From the NCBI RefSeq assembly GCF_019050325.1, contig NZ_VOMB01000016.1:372001-436000 (forward strand): 64,000 bases of DNA. The letters run 5' to 3'. A program made the position numbers and the translations under genes. Below are positions 47,940 to 57,071 of the stretch, piece after piece. The notes under the pieces were generated by a model. It saw nothing but the letters and a program-made list of their open reading frames with translations, was not told where the DNA came from and did not search any database. This DNA is from [Mycobacterium] fortunisiensis (GTDB lineage: Bacteria > Actinomycetota > Actinomycetes > Mycobacteriales > Mycobacteriaceae). Each line of letters opens with the position of its first letter. Positions within the stretch are counted from its first letter, which is position 1.

Positions 47940-48770
47940 ATGGCTACCAAGACCGGCCGGCCGGACACCTTCAAGTCGTTGCTGCACCATGGCGTGCAGC
48001 GCGGCATCGACACTGCGGCCGACCTGTCGGGTGCATTGACCGAGAAGCTCAGCGCCGCCGCCGATCCGCGGGCCAAGCTGCTGCGCAAGCGGCGGTGGGC
48101 GCTGCGGTTCGGGGTGTTCTTCACCCTGGCCACCGGGTTCTGGCTGTTGGTCACGGCGCTGCTGGCGTCGTGGAGCACGCCGGTCTGGGGCCTGATCATC
48201 ACCGGCGCCGTGGCTGCAGGCGCGGCTTTCCCGGCGACGCTGTTCTGGCTGCGATACCGGTGGTTGCGCGCCGAGCCGCTGCCGCCGGAACGGCCTGTGG
48301 CCGGACGTCGGTTGCCGCCCTGGGGTTCTGCGGCGCGTCAGCCCATGTCGGCGTTGATGGCCTCCGAGCGCGGCATGTTCTCGCTGCTGGGCGTGTTGGA
48401 GCGGGGGCGCATGCTGCCTGCCGACGAGCTGCGGGAGCTGACCGCCGTGGCCAATCAGACGGCCCGGACGATGGCGGCCACCGCCACCGAGGTGGTCTCG
48501 ATGGAACGTGCGATCAGCAGTGCCCCGCAGTCACGCCGGCACCTGGTGCCGACCATCAACGCATTCACCGCGCAGCTCAGCCAGGGTGTCCGGCAGTACA
48601 ACGAAATGGTCACTGCCGCAGCGCAATTGGTATCAACGCTGAACAATGGACAGGCGGCGGCATCGCCGCTGTCGCAGCAGCGCTACCGCAACGAGCTGTC
48701 CGGGGCCACCGATCGTCTGGTGGGCTGGGCGCAGGCGTTCGACGAACTCGGGCAGCTGCGCCGCGCCTGA
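47940..48770 (+). CDS. pspM: phage-shock envelope stress membrane protein PspM
   Basis: Protein of 276 residues orthologous to Rv2743c, the membrane partner of PspA. Two adjacent transmembrane helices at about residues 58-78 and 82-102 follow a basic RKRRWALRFG; the C-terminal half is a helical cytosolic domain (ASERGMFSLLGVLERGRMLP, TMAATATEVVSMERAISSAP). The operon ends here: no Rv2742c-like gene follows, unlike in M. tuberculosis. Confidence 0.9.
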   Translation: MATKTGRPDTFKSLLHHGVQRGIDTAADLSGALTEKLSAAADPRAKLLRKRRWALRFGVFFTLATGFWLLVTALLASWSTPVWGLIITGAVAAGAAFPATLFWLRYRWLRAEPLPPERPVAGRRLPPWGSAARQPMSALMASERGMFSLLGVLERGRMLPADELRELTAVANQTARTMAATATEVVSMERAISSAPQSRRHLVPTINAFTAQLSQGVRQYNEMVTAAAQLVSTLNNGQAAASPLSQQRYRNELSGATDRLVGWAQAFDELGQLRRA

Positions 48771-48772
48771 GC

Positions 48773-48787
48773 CCGCCGTCACGGCGG
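48773..48787. terminator. short hairpin between pspM and the ephG-like gene
   Basis: CCGCCG-TCA-CGGCGG, a 6-bp stem with a 3-base loop, in the 22-bp gap between convergent genes. It is much weaker than the other convergent-junction repeats in this window. Confidence 0.35.
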
Positions 48788-48792
48788 CGCCG

Positions 48793-49236
48793 CTACAGCG
48801 AGGTGCGCAGCGACGGCACCACCACGCCGGCCAGGCCGCGCAGCGTCGCCTTGAACATGTCGAGGAAGTCGAAGTAGTCCCGCCACAGGGTGATTCGGCC
48901 GTCGTGCACCTCGAAGACGCCACACACCCAGAACTGCAGGCGCAGCGGACCGAAGACCAACGCGTCGGTCCGTTCGGTCAGGACAGCAGCGCCGTCGGCG
49001 GCGATCCGGTGGATCTTCACCTCGAAGCCGGTTCGGCCCTGCATGGAGCGGAACAGTTTCATCGCGCGGCCACGCCCGTAGATGGTCGGCAGGCCGACAT
49101 TCTGATAGACGAGGTTCTGCGCCAGCGCGTTCTCGGCGGTGTCGAAGTCCTGCTCCTGCAGGGCGTTGAGGAACGTCTCAACCGTCTTGACAGACGTAGC
49201 GGGGGTCTGCGTCGCGGTGGTGGATTGGTCAGACAT
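48793..49236 (-). CDS. ephG: limonene-1,2-epoxide hydrolase-like protein (EphG type)
   Basis: NTF2/SnoaL-fold protein of 147 residues matching EphG (Rv2740). The family blocks are TVETFLNALQEQDFDTAENA, YQNVGLPTIYGR and the catalytic Asp/Arg region RTDALVFGPLRLQFWVCGVF, plus ITLWRDYFDFLD. It would hydrolyse epoxides of a hydrophobic substrate, and for the M. tuberculosis enzyme sterol epoxides have been proposed. The ATG is fixed by TACGCT 6 nt upstream (49243-49248). Confidence 0.9.
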   Translation of the reverse strand: MSDQSTTATQTPATSVKTVETFLNALQEQDFDTAENALAQNLVYQNVGLPTIYGRGRAMKLFRSMQGRTGFEVKIHRIAADGAAVLTERTDALVFGPLRLQFWVCGVFEVHDGRITLWRDYFDFLDMFKATLRGLAGVVVPSLRTSL

Positions 49237-49277
49237 GCCCGCAGCGTAGTGGGAAACGGCTGTGGCAAGGTAGCCCG

Positions 49278-50450
49278 GTGCGCGTAGCTGTGGTCGCCGG
49301 ACCCGATCCCGGACATGCCTTCCCGGCCCTGGCGTTGTGCCTGAAGTTCGCCGCGGCCGGGGACACCCCGACGCTGCTGACCGGGGTGGAATGGCTCGAC
49401 ACCGCGCGTGCTGCGGGTATCGATGCCGTCGAGTTGGTCGGCCTCGATGCCACCGATGGGGACGACGATGCCGACGCCGGCGCCAAGATCCACCAGCGGG
49501 CCGGGCGGATGGCCCAGCTCAACGTGGCGGGACTGCGTGAACTGCGCCCTGGCCTGGTGGTCTCCGACGTGATCACGGCCTGCGGCGGGCTGGCCGCCGA
49601 GCTGATCGGGTTGCCCTGGGTGGAGCTCAGCCCGCATCCGCTGTACCTGCCGTCGAAGGGGTTGCCGCCGATCGGCAGTGGGCTGGCCCCGGGCGTCGGC
49701 ATCCGGGGTCGGCTGCGGGATTCCGTCATGCGGGCGCTGACGGCCCGATCCTGGCGGGCCGGCCTGGCGCAACGGGCCGCGGTCCGGGCACAGATCGGCC
49801 TGCCTGCCCTCGACCCGGGCCCAGCGCGCCGGCTGATCGCGACCCTGCCCGCCCTGGAGGTGCCGCGCCCGGACTGGCCGGCCGAAGCGGTGCTGGTGGG
49901 GCCCCTGCACTTCGAGCCGACCGATGCGGTGCTGGCAGTGCCGCCGGGACCGGGACCGGTGGTCGTGGTGGCACCGTCCACCGCTACCACCGGGGCGCAG
50001 GGGATGGCCGAATTGGCCCTGCAGTCGCTGCGCCCGGGGGAGACGCTGCCGGCCGGTGCCCGGGTGGTGGTGTCGCGGCTGGGCGGGGCCGATGTCGAGG
50101 TGCCGCCCTGGGCGGTGGTGGGGCTGGGCCGTCAGGACGAACTCCTGTCGCACGCCGATCTGGTGATCTGTGGCGGCGGGCACGGCATGGTGTCCAAGAC
50201 GCTGTTGGCCGGGGTGCCCATGGTGGTGGTGCCCGGTGGTGGGGATCAATGGGAGCTCGCCAATCGTGTTGTGCGCCAAGGCAGCGCGCAGCTGGTGCGG
50301 CCACTGTCCGGGCCGGCTCTGGCCGCGGCCGTCGGCACCGCCCTCGGCTCCTCCAGTCATCGGGCGGCCGCGCGGCGGGCCGGCGCCTCGGTGGCCGAGG
50401 TGGCAGATCCGGTACGGGTGTGCCATGACGCATTGGTCGGCGCTGGGTAG
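49278..50450 (+). CDS. UGT-like glycosyltransferase (GT-B fold)
   Basis: Protein of 390 residues like Rv2739c. The N-terminal domain begins VAVVAGPDPGHAFPALALCL and the C-terminal nucleotide-sugar domain has the signature HADLVICGGGHGMVSKTLLA then GVPMVVVPGGGDQWELANRV, as in MGT/UGT-family enzymes for small lipophilic acceptors. Neither donor nor acceptor can be inferred. The GTG start is 41 nt from the divergent ephG start. The gene ends at TAG, which is part of the next gene's -10. Confidence 0.85.
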   Translation: MRVAVVAGPDPGHAFPALALCLKFAAAGDTPTLLTGVEWLDTARAAGIDAVELVGLDATDGDDDADAGAKIHQRAGRMAQLNVAGLRELRPGLVVSDVITACGGLAAELIGLPWVELSPHPLYLPSKGLPPIGSGLAPGVGIRGRLRDSVMRALTARSWRAGLAQRAAVRAQIGLPALDPGPARRLIATLPALEVPRPDWPAEAVLVGPLHFEPTDAVLAVPPGPGPVVVVAPSTATTGAQGMAELALQSLRPGETLPAGARVVVSRLGGADVEVPPWAVVGLGRQDELLSHADLVICGGGHGMVSKTLLAGVPMVVVPGGGDQWELANRVVRQGSAQLVRPLSGPALAAAVGTALGSSSHRAAARRAGASVAEVADPVRVCHDALVGAG

Positions 50451-50459
50451 GTTGGCGGC

Positions 50460-50654
50460 GTGCGGCTGACGGAATTCCACGACCTGGTCGACGGCCAGTT
50501 CGGCTCGATGCGGGGCCGGTCGCTGCTCGTCGACCACATCCTCGGCGAACTCGGCGGCCGTACGGCTGCGCAGGCCATCGAGGACGGGGTGGAGCCGCGC
50601 AGTGTGTGGCGCGCGTTGTGCGCGGATTTTGACGTCCCGCGCGATCTGTGGTGA
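50460..50654 (+). CDS. DUF3046 family protein
   Basis: Small protein of 64 residues, same place as Rv2738c, directly upstream of the recA region. It matches DUF3046: RLTEFHDLVDGQFGSMRGRS, then GGRTAAQAIEDGVEPRSVWR and the DFDVPRDLW end. The function is unknown. TAGGTT (50448-50453) is 6 nt before the GTG and overlaps the stop codon of the glycosyltransferase gene, so it is predicted leaderless. Confidence 0.87.
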   Translation: MRLTEFHDLVDGQFGSMRGRSLLVDHILGELGGRTAAQAIEDGVEPRSVWRALCADFDVPRDLW

Positions 50655-50715
50655 ACCGCCCACCGGTGGGCTGACGGGTCTTTTCCCGGTCGCGGATTCG
50701 GCGTATACCGGAGGT

Positions 50716-50919
50716 ATGGGTCTGGGCGACCATCCGATGCGGACACCGTTGTACGGCGTCCTGCTGGTGATCGCAGCCGTGTTGCTGTGTTGGCTGGTCG
50801 CCTCCACACTGACCGGCTGGCAGTCGGCGATCGGTTATGTGCTGGCCATCGCGGTCGGTGCGGTGGGGTTCGTGATGACGCTGCGGGATCTCGACAACTT
50901 CCCGAACTGGCGTCGCTGA
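50716..50919 (+). CDS. small two-helix membrane protein
   Basis: Protein of 67 residues with two hydrophobic helices (about 13-33 and 38-56) and the end [15 protein letters not shown] lies immediately before the ATG at 50716, closer than usual; the next in-frame ATG at 50737 would remove seven residues. No family was recognised. It sits between DUF3046 and recA. Confidence 0.62.
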   Translation: MGLGDHPMRTPLYGVLLVIAAVLLCWLVASTLTGWQSAIGYVLAIAVGAVGFVMTLRDLDNFPNWRR

Positions 50920-50948
50920 CGCGCCGGTGCCCGGCGTGTCCACTTGAA

Positions 50949-50964
50949 TCGAACAGGTGTTCGT
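50949..50964 (+). promoter_or_regulatory. LexA (SOS) box of recA
   Basis: TCGAAC-AGGT-GTTCGT matches the mycobacterial SOS box TCGAAC-N4-GTTCGA with one mismatch. TTGAAT (50944-50949) and TACTGT (50966-50971) flank it with a 16-nt spacer, so LexA would cover this promoter. Confidence 0.85.
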
Positions 50965-50989
50965 CTACTGTGGTCGTTGTTCGACCGAT

Positions 50990-51012
50990 TTGTCGGTGCC
51001 TTGTCCTAGCGT
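50990..51012 (+). promoter_or_regulatory. PafBC-type (RecA-NDp) promoter of recA
   Basis: TTGTCGGTG (50990-50998), an 8-nt spacer and TAGCGT (51007-51012) match the consensus TTGTCRGTG-N8-TAnnnT of LexA-independent DNA-damage promoters in mycobacteria. It is 54 nt from the recA ATG. Confidence 0.85.
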
Positions 51013-51065
51013 CACGGCCAACCGATCGGAATACCGGTCAACACGACTACTTGGAGAGGCACATC

Positions 51066-53210
51066 ATGGCGCAGCAGGCTCCTGATCGCGAAAAAGCGCT
51101 CGAACTGGCGATGGCCCAGATCGACAAGAACTTCGGTAAAGGCTCGGTGATGCGCCTCGGCGATGAGGTCCGCCAGCCGATCTCGGTGATCCCCACCGGG
51201 TCCATCTCCCTGGACGTGGCGCTCGGCATCGGCGGCCTGCCCCGCGGCCGCGTGGTCGAGATCTACGGTCCGGAATCCTCGGGTAAGACGACGGTGGCGC
51301 TGCACGCGGTGGCCAACGCCCAGGCTGCCGGCGGCATCGCGGCGTTCATCGACGCCGAGCACGCCCTGGATCCCGAATATGCCAAGAAGCTCGGGGTCGA
51401 CACCGATTCACTGCTGGTCAGCCAGCCCGACACCGGTGAGCAGGCGCTGGAGATCGCCGACATGCTGGTGCGTTCGGGTGCGCTGGACATCCTGGTCATC
51501 GACTCGGTGGCGGCCCTGGTGCCCCGCGCCGAGATCGAGGGTGAGATGGGAGACAGCCACGTCGGTCTGCAGGCCCGGCTGATGAGCCAGGCGCTACGCA
51601 AGATGACCGGTGCGCTGAACAACTCGGGCACCACTGCGATCTTCATCAACCAGCTGCGCGAAAAGATCGGTGTGATGTTCGGGTGCTTCAATTACAGCAC
51701 TCGAGTGCAGCTGGCCGACGGGACGACCGAGAAGATCGGCAAGATCGTCAACCAGAAGATGGACGTCGAGGTGCTGTCTTATGACCCGGTGACCGACCAG
51801 ATTGTGCCCCGCAAGGTGGTCAACTGGTTCAACAACGGGCCTGCCGAGCAGTTTCTGCAGTTCACCGTCGAGAAGTCGGGCGGCAACGGCAAATCGCAGT
51901 TCGCCGCGACGTCCAACCACCTCATCCGCACTCCGGGAGGATGGTCGGAGGCCGGCGATCTCATTGCCGGCGACCGAGTGCTCGCCGCCGAGCCGCACCT
52001 GCTCAGCGATCAGCAGTTCCAAGTGGTGCTGGGCTCGTTGATGGGTGATGGAAACCTGTCGCCAAATCGGCGGGACCGCAACGGCGTTCGGTTCCGGATG
52101 GGGCACGGTGCCAAACAGGTGGACTACCTGGAGTGGAAGACCGCTCTGCTGGGCAACATCAAACACTCGACGCACGAGAACGCCAAGGGCGCGAAGTTCG
52201 TCGATTTCACCCCGCTGCCGGAGCTGGCCGAACTCCAGCGGGCGGTGTACCTGGGCGATGGCAAGAAGTTCCTTTCCGAGGAGTACCTCAAGGCGCTGAC
52301 CCCGCTGGCGTTGGCCGTTTGGTACATGGACGACGGCTCCTTCTCTGTGCGGTCGAAAGGATTGCAGCAGCGCACCGAGGGTGGCAGCGGCCGCATCGAG
52401 ATTTGTGTGGAGGCGATGAGCGAGGGGTCGCGGGTGCGCCTGCGTGATTATCTGCGCGACACCCACGGTTTGGATGTGCGGCTGCGCCTTTCAGGGACGG
52501 CGGGCAAGGCGATGCTGACGTTCTCGACAGCGGCATCGGCGAAGTTCCAGGAGATCGTCGCGCCCTACATGGCACCTGCCATGGAATACAAACTGCTGCC
52601 ACGGTTCCGGGGTCGGAGCGGGGTTCAGTCACAGTTCGTTGAACCGACCCAGCGATTGGTCCCTGCACGGGTTCTCGATGTGCACGTGAAGCCGCACACC
52701 CGCTCTATGAATCGGTTCGACATCGAGGTTGAGGGCAACCACAACTACTTCGTGGACGGCGTCATGGTGCATAACTCGCCCGAAACAACAACGGGCGGAA
52801 AGGCTTTGAAGTTCTACGCCTCGGTCCGTCTGGATGTCCGCCGCATCGAGACGCTCAAGGACGGCACCGACGCGGTCGGTAACCGGACTCGCGTCAAGAT
52901 CGTCAAGAACAAGGTCTCGCCGCCGTTCAAGCAGGCCGAGTTCGACATCTTGTACGGCCAGGGAATCAGCCGGGAGGGCTCGCTCATCGACATGGGTGTC
53001 GAGCACGGCTTCATCCGCAAGTCCGGGTCCTGGTTCACCTACGAGGGGGAGCAGCTGGGCCAGGGCAAGGAGAACGCCCGCAAGTTCCTGCTGGAGAACG
53101 TCGACGTCGCCAACGAGATCGAGAAGAAGATCAAGGAGAAGCTCGGTATCGGTGCGGTCGTGACAGCCGAGACCACTGATGACGTTCTTCCCGCCCCGGT
53201 TGACTTCTGA
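51066..53210 (+). CDS. recA: RecA recombinase precursor containing an intein
   Basis: Single-strand DNA-dependent ATPase for homologous recombination and LexA cleavage. The 714-residue precursor is a normal RecA split by a 364-residue intein. The N-extein (1-206) has Walker A GPESSGKT (68-75) and [15 protein letters not shown]. The intein follows GVMFG and the C-extein resumes [13 protein letters not shown]. The mature protein would be 350 residues. The reading frame is intact throughout, so splicing should yield active RecA. It is driven by LexA- and PafBC-type promoters. recX overlaps its 3' end. Confidence 0.97.
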   Translation: MAQQAPDREKALELAMAQIDKNFGKGSVMRLGDEVRQPISVIPTGSISLDVALGIGGLPRGRVVEIYGPESSGKTTVALHAVANAQAAGGIAAFIDAEHALDPEYAKKLGVDTDSLLVSQPDTGEQALEIADMLVRSGALDILVIDSVAALVPRAEIEGEMGDSHVGLQARLMSQALRKMTGALNNSGTTAIFINQLREKIGVMFGCFNYSTRVQLADGTTEKIGKIVNQKMDVEVLSYDPVTDQIVPRKVVNWFNNGPAEQFLQFTVEKSGGNGKSQFAATSNHLIRTPGGWSEAGDLIAGDRVLAAEPHLLSDQQFQVVLGSLMGDGNLSPNRRDRNGVRFRMGHGAKQVDYLEWKTALLGNIKHSTHENAKGAKFVDFTPLPELAELQRAVYLGDGKKFLSEEYLKALTPLALAVWYMDDGSFSVRSKGLQQRTEGGSGRIEICVEAMSEGSRVRLRDYLRDTHGLDVRLRLSGTAGKAMLTFSTAASAKFQEIVAPYMAPAMEYKLLPRFRGRSGVQSQFVEPTQRLVPARVLDVHVKPHTRSMNRFDIEVEGNHNYFVDGVMVHNSPETTTGGKALKFYASVRLDVRRIETLKDGTDAVGNRTRVKIVKNKVSPPFKQAEFDILYGQGISREGSLIDMGVEHGFIRKSGSWFTYEGEQLGQGKENARKFLLENVDVANEIEKKIKEKLGIGAVVTAETTDDVLPAPVDF
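51684..52775 (+). mobile_element. RecA intein with LAGLIDADG homing endonuclease (M. leprae-type site)
   Basis: In-frame element of 364 codons (RecA residues 207-570). Splicing residues are all present: Cys1 ([13 protein letters not shown]), the block B Thr-x-x-His as [13 protein letters not shown], block [18 protein letters not shown], and the terminal His-Asn in VMVHN followed by Ser+1. Two dodecapeptide motifs of a homing endonuclease are intact: [13 protein letters not shown] and [13 protein letters not shown]. The insertion point (after GVMFG) is the M. leprae RecA-b site, not the M. tuberculosis site, which lies five residues earlier. Confidence 0.96.
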
Positions 53211-53742
53211 GCCGTCGGGTAAGCCCGAGGAAGAGCAGGCGCAGGACCCTCGTAAACGCGAGGAACAGGCCAAGAACGTCTGCCTGCGCCTGCTCACCGT
53301 GCGGGCCCGCACCCGTGCCGAGCTCACCGAGCAACTCGCCAAACGTGGATACGAAGAAGGCCTCAGCGCCCGGGTGCTCGACCGGCTCACCGACGTCGGC
53401 CTGATCGACGACGAGGACTTCGCCGAGCAGTGGGTGCGGTCCCGGCACGCCAACGCAGGAAAAGGCAAGCGCGCCTTGGCCGTCGAGCTACGCAAGAAGG
53501 GCGTCGAGGACGAGGTCATCGACGCTGCGCTGGCCGATCTGGACCCCGCGGCTGAACGGCAACGGGCCGAGCAGTTGGTCCGCGACAAGCTACGCCGTGA
53601 ACGGCTCACCGACGACGACGGCGACGTCAAGGTCACCCGCCGGCTGGTGGGCATGCTGGCCCGGCGCGGCTACCACCAGTCGATGGCCTTCGACGTGGTC
53701 AAAGTCGAGCTCGCCAACGAACGTGAGCGGCGCCGGGTTTAG
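53179..53742 (+). CDS. recX: RecX, regulator of RecA
   Basis: Protein of 187 residues that inhibits RecA filament extension. The three-helix repeats include [40 protein letters not shown], and the family block [20 protein letters not shown]. The ATG at 53179 lies 32 nt inside recA, an overlap also seen in M. tuberculosis, so translation is coupled to recA. Confidence 0.95.
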   Translation: MTFFPPRLTSEPSGKPEEEQAQDPRKREEQAKNVCLRLLTVRARTRAELTEQLAKRGYEEGLSARVLDRLTDVGLIDDEDFAEQWVRSRHANAGKGKRALAVELRKKGVEDEVIDAALADLDPAAERQRAEQLVRDKLRRERLTDDDGDVKVTRRLVGMLARRGYHQSMAFDVVKVELANERERRRV

Positions 53743-53761
53743 TTTCGATTTAGTCCCCGGT

Positions 53762-54655
53762 TCAGTCCCGCTGGGCGGTGAGCACTTGCGCGCCGGGAGC
53801 GCCTTCCTGCTCGACGGCTTCGGCGTCCATCGGGACCGCCCCGCGTTTGGACCGACGCAGCCGCCGTTCCAACCAGGTGGCAAACCACGACAGCGTGAAG
53901 TTCACCGCGATCATCAGCACGGCGATCACGATCAGGGCCGGCAGGTAGTTGCCGTAGGCCGATCCGATGTTGGTGCCTTGACGCACCATCTCCACGAACG
54001 TGATCTGGTACCCGATCGCGGTGTCCTTGAGGACCACCACCAGCTGGGACACCAGCACCGGCAACATCGCGGTGATCGCCTGCGGCAGCAGGATCAGCCG
54101 CATCGTCTGCCCCCACGACATGCCCAGGGAGGCAGCGGCCTCACGCTGTCCGCGCGGCAGCGAGTGCACACCGGCCCGCACGATCTCGGCGATCACGGCA
54201 CCGTTGTAGAGCGTCAGACCGGTGATCACACCGGCCAGCGCGAGATGCTCGGACGGAAACGTGTTGTACAGCGCGTAGAGGAAATAGGCGAAGATCATCA
54301 TGATCAGCACCGGGACTGCGCGGAAGAACTCCACGATCACCGCGCAGAGCCAGCGGACCGGCGCAATGGGTGCCAACCGCCCCACCCCGAGCGCCAAGCC
54401 CAGCACCAACGCCAACACGATCGAGATGGCTGCCGCGGTCAGCGTGCCTTCCACACCGGGCAGGACGTAGGTCCGCCACAGATCGGCGGTCAGGAACGGT
54501 TGCCACTTCTCGCTGGTGAGTTGTCCCTTGGCCGACATCCGCGAGAGCACGTAACCCAGCAGCGCCGCGGCGGCCACCACCGTCAGCACCGTCAGCACGC
54601 CGTTGCGAATCCGGGCCCGCGGGCCGGGTGCGTCGAACAGGACAGATGCGCTCAT
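53762..54655 (-). CDS. gluD: glutamate ABC transporter permease GluD
   Basis: Polar amino-acid ABC permease of 297 residues with about five or six transmembrane helices. The EAA-type cytoplasmic loop is LPRGQREAAASLGMSWGQTM, and the family start of the permease core is LPGVEGTLTAAAISIVLALV. A poorly conserved tail of ~40 residues follows. The ATG at 54655 overlaps the gluC stop by one base. It forms a transporter with gluA, gluB and gluC. Confidence 0.9.
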   Translation of the reverse strand: MSASVLFDAPGPRARIRNGVLTVLTVVAAAALLGYVLSRMSAKGQLTSEKWQPFLTADLWRTYVLPGVEGTLTAAAISIVLALVLGLALGVGRLAPIAPVRWLCAVIVEFFRAVPVLIMMIFAYFLYALYNTFPSEHLALAGVITGLTLYNGAVIAEIVRAGVHSLPRGQREAAASLGMSWGQTMRLILLPQAITAMLPVLVSQLVVVLKDTAIGYQITFVEMVRQGTNIGSAYGNYLPALIVIAVLMIAVNFTLSWFATWLERRLRRSKRGAVPMDAEAVEQEGAPGAQVLTAQRD

Positions 54656-55335
54656 TACCTTGCCACCGCCAGTCGCTTGCCCAACCACCCGAACACCAAC
54701 CCCAGCGGCAGGGTCAGGATCACGAACCCGGTCGCGAAGATGACCCCGACAGTCAACAGCGCGGCGGTGCTCTCGATCATCTCCTTCATCAACAGCGCGG
54801 CCTCAGCCACACCGATCGCCGAGGCGATCGTGGTGTTCTTCGCCAGCGCGATCAATACCGATCCGAGCGGGATGATCACCGCCCGAAAAGCCTGGGGCAG
54901 CAGGATCATCCGCAGATTCTGCCCGAAACTCAGTCCCAGGGACCGAGCCGCCTCGGCCTGCCCCAGCGGGACGGTGTTGACGCCCGACCGCACCGTCTCA
55001 CAGACGAAAGATGCGGTGTAGACCGTCAACCCGAGTACGGCCAGACGAAAGTTGCTGTCGGCGATCGATGTCGGTGAATGCGGGTCCACCAGGGTGATAC
55101 CCATGGTCTGGCCCACGCCGAACGAGCAGAACAGGATGATCAGCGTCAACGGCGTATTGCGGACGATGTTCACATAACCGGCGCCGAGCCAGTTCATCAC
55201 CGGCGTCGGTGCCAGCCGCATGGCGGCCAGCACCGTGCCCAGGATCAGCGCACCGATCGCGGAGTACACCGTCAGCTGGATCGTGGTCCAGAAGGCCGCG
55301 AATATCTGATCGCGGTATTCGTCGAATATCCCCAC
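54655..55335 (-). CDS. gluC: glutamate ABC transporter permease GluC
   Basis: Polar amino-acid ABC permease of 226 residues: FWTTIQLTVYSAIGALILGT opens the core, and PLGQAEAARSLGLSFGQNLR is the EAA loop that contacts the ATPase. About five transmembrane helices. It is 21 nt after gluB in transcription order and overlaps gluD. As with GluD, sequence alone fixes the HisM/GlnP class; the glutamate assignment comes from the gluABCD order after recX. Confidence 0.9.
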   Translation of the reverse strand: MGIFDEYRDQIFAAFWTTIQLTVYSAIGALILGTVLAAMRLAPTPVMNWLGAGYVNIVRNTPLTLIILFCSFGVGQTMGITLVDPHSPTSIADSNFRLAVLGLTVYTASFVCETVRSGVNTVPLGQAEAARSLGLSFGQNLRMILLPQAFRAVIIPLGSVLIALAKNTTIASAIGVAEAALLMKEMIESTAALLTVGVIFATGFVILTLPLGLVFGWLGKRLAVAR

Positions 55336-55356
55336 GGTCGGCGCGCAGTCCCCGGC

Positions 55357-56169
55357 TCAGTTGCGGTCGACGGCGGGCGGTGTCGGGACGGCGATTCCGG
55401 CCGAGCCGAGGTTGCGCTCGAACGCTTCCTTCCAGGCGCCGCTGGATGCCATCTTCTCGATCGCGTCGTTGATCTTGTCGCGCATTTCGGTGTTGCCCTT
55501 TTTCAGACCGATGCCGTAGCGCTCCTCGGAGAAGGTGTCACCGACGATCTTGAAGGTGCCCGGGCTCTGCGCGGCATAACCAGCCAGAATCACCTCATCG
55601 GTGGTCACCGCGTCGATCACACCGTTCTTGAGCGCGTCGACACAGGCCGAATAGGTGTCGAACTGCTGCAGCTGCACCTTGGGGTAGGTGGTCTTGATGT
55701 TCTGCGCCGGGGTCGAACCCGACACCGAGCACAGCTTCTTGTTGTTCTCCAGCGAGGCGGCACCGGTGATGTCGTTGTTGTCGGCGCGCACCAGCAGGCT
55801 CTGGCCGGTGATCAGGTATGGCCCGGCGAAGTCGACCTTCTCCTTGCGCGCATCGGTGATCGAGTAGGTCCCCACGATGTAGTCGACCTGACCGTTCTGG
55901 ATCAGCGTCTCCCGTTGCGGCGAGGGCGCTTCCTTCCACTCGATCTGGTCCTCGTCGTAACCGAGTTCCTTGGCGACGTACTTGGCCACGTCCACGTCGA
56001 ATCCGGACAGCGTGCCGTCTGGCTTCTTCTGGGCCAGCCCGGGCTGGTCGTACTTGGTGCCGATGGTGATCTTGCTGCCGTCGTCACCGCCCCCACAGGC
56101 GGTCGCGGCGAAGGGCAGCGCGATGGCGAGCGCGAGGGTACCGACCAACTTGAACGGCGCGCGGGGCAT
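55357..56169 (-). CDS. gluB: glutamate-binding lipoprotein GluB
   Basis: Substrate-binding lipoprotein of 270 residues. The lipobox is ATAC (Cys25) after a hydrophobic signal; the mature protein has the SBP family-3 signature GFDVDVAKYVAKELGYDEDQ and later VDALKNGVIDAVTTDEVILA. The start has a good ribosome-binding site (GAAAGGAACC upstream). It lies 24 nt after gluA, in the order A-B-C-D of C. glutamicum. Confidence 0.92.
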   Translation of the reverse strand: MPRAPFKLVGTLALAIALPFAATACGGGDDGSKITIGTKYDQPGLAQKKPDGTLSGFDVDVAKYVAKELGYDEDQIEWKEAPSPQRETLIQNGQVDYIVGTYSITDARKEKVDFAGPYLITGQSLLVRADNNDITGAASLENNKKLCSVSGSTPAQNIKTTYPKVQLQQFDTYSACVDALKNGVIDAVTTDEVILAGYAAQSPGTFKIVGDTFSEERYGIGLKKGNTEMRDKINDAIEKMASSGAWKEAFERNLGSAGIAVPTPPAVDRN

Positions 56170-56193
56170 GTGCGGGTTCCTTTCGAGAAAGTG

Positions 56194-56979
56194 TCAGTGA
56201 TGGAGGATCTTGCCGAGAAAATCTTTGGCGCGGTCAGATTTCGGGTTGTCGAAGAACTCGGCGGGCGCGGAATCCTCGACGATGGCGCCGTCTGCCATGA
56301 ACACCACCCGATCCGAGGCCCGGCGGGCAAAGCCCATCTCATGGGTGATGACCACCATCGTCATGCCTTCGCCGGCCAGCGAGGTCATCACCGCCAGCAC
56401 TTCGTTGATCATCTCGGGATCCAGGGCGCTGGTGGGCTCGTCGAACAGCATCACCTTTGGGTTCATCGCCAACGACCGCGCGATGGCGACACGTTGCTGC
56501 TGTCCGCCGGACAGCTGGGCCGGGTACTTGTCGGCCTGGTTGCCCACCCCCACCCGCTCCAGCAGGGCCATCGCGGTCTCGGTGGCCTGGGCCTTGGATT
56601 TGCGGCGCACCTTCATCGGAGCCAGCGTGACGTTCTCCAGGATCGTCTTGTGTGCGAACAGGTTGAACGACTGGAACACCATGCCGACGTCCGACCGCAG
56701 CCGGGCCAGCTTGCGCCCTTCGGCGGGCAGTGCCTGACCGTCGATCGTGATCGTGCCGGAGTCGATGGTCTCCAGCCGGTTGATCGCGCGGCACAGCGTG
56801 GATTTGCCCGAACCCGACGGGCCCAGCACCACCACCACCTCGCCGCGGCCCACATCCAGGTTGATGTCGTTGAGCACGTGCAGGCGTCCGAAGTGTTTGT
56901 TGACCCCTGACAGTGAGATCATCGGCACGTCTGGCGGCGCCGCGGCGCTGACCTGCGGCTGCTCGCCGGGGCTTCCCAT
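56194..56979 (-). CDS. gluA: glutamate ABC transporter ATPase GluA
   Basis: ABC ATPase of 261 residues of the polar amino-acid class. Walker [10 protein letters not shown] (53-61), signature LSGGQ (156-160), Walker B VMLFDE (176-181) and the switch His in [13 protein letters not shown] are all intact. The first 19 residues before [14 protein letters not shown] are an unusual extension; the internal ATG at 56922 is an alternative start. First gene of the gluABCD operon, divergent from miaB. Confidence 0.93.
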   Translation of the reverse strand: MGSPGEQPQVSAAAPPDVPMISLSGVNKHFGRLHVLNDINLDVGRGEVVVVLGPSGSGKSTLCRAINRLETIDSGTITIDGQALPAEGRKLARLRSDVGMVFQSFNLFAHKTILENVTLAPMKVRRKSKAQATETAMALLERVGVGNQADKYPAQLSGGQQQRVAIARSLAMNPKVMLFDEPTSALDPEMINEVLAVMTSLAGEGMTMVVITHEMGFARRASDRVVFMADGAIVEDSAPAEFFDNPKSDRAKDFLGKILHH

Positions 56980-57058
56980 GGCAGGGAACCTTACCCAGGG
57001 AACGCCGCACCTGCCCGGATCTGATGAATCCGCCGCGCTGACGTTTTGGCCGCCTCCG

Positions 57059-57064
57059 TACCAT
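57059..57064 (+). promoter_or_regulatory. leaderless -10 (TACCAT) of miaB
   Basis: TACCAT ends 7 nt before the GTG at 57072, in the 92-bp gap to divergent gluA. Confidence 0.62.
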
Positions 57065-57071
57065 TGACGTC

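Noticed and set aside
51066..53210. A frameshift or pseudogene in recA because of its 714-codon length
   Set aside because: The extra 364 codons form a complete intein with intact splice junctions, so the gene is functional in principle.
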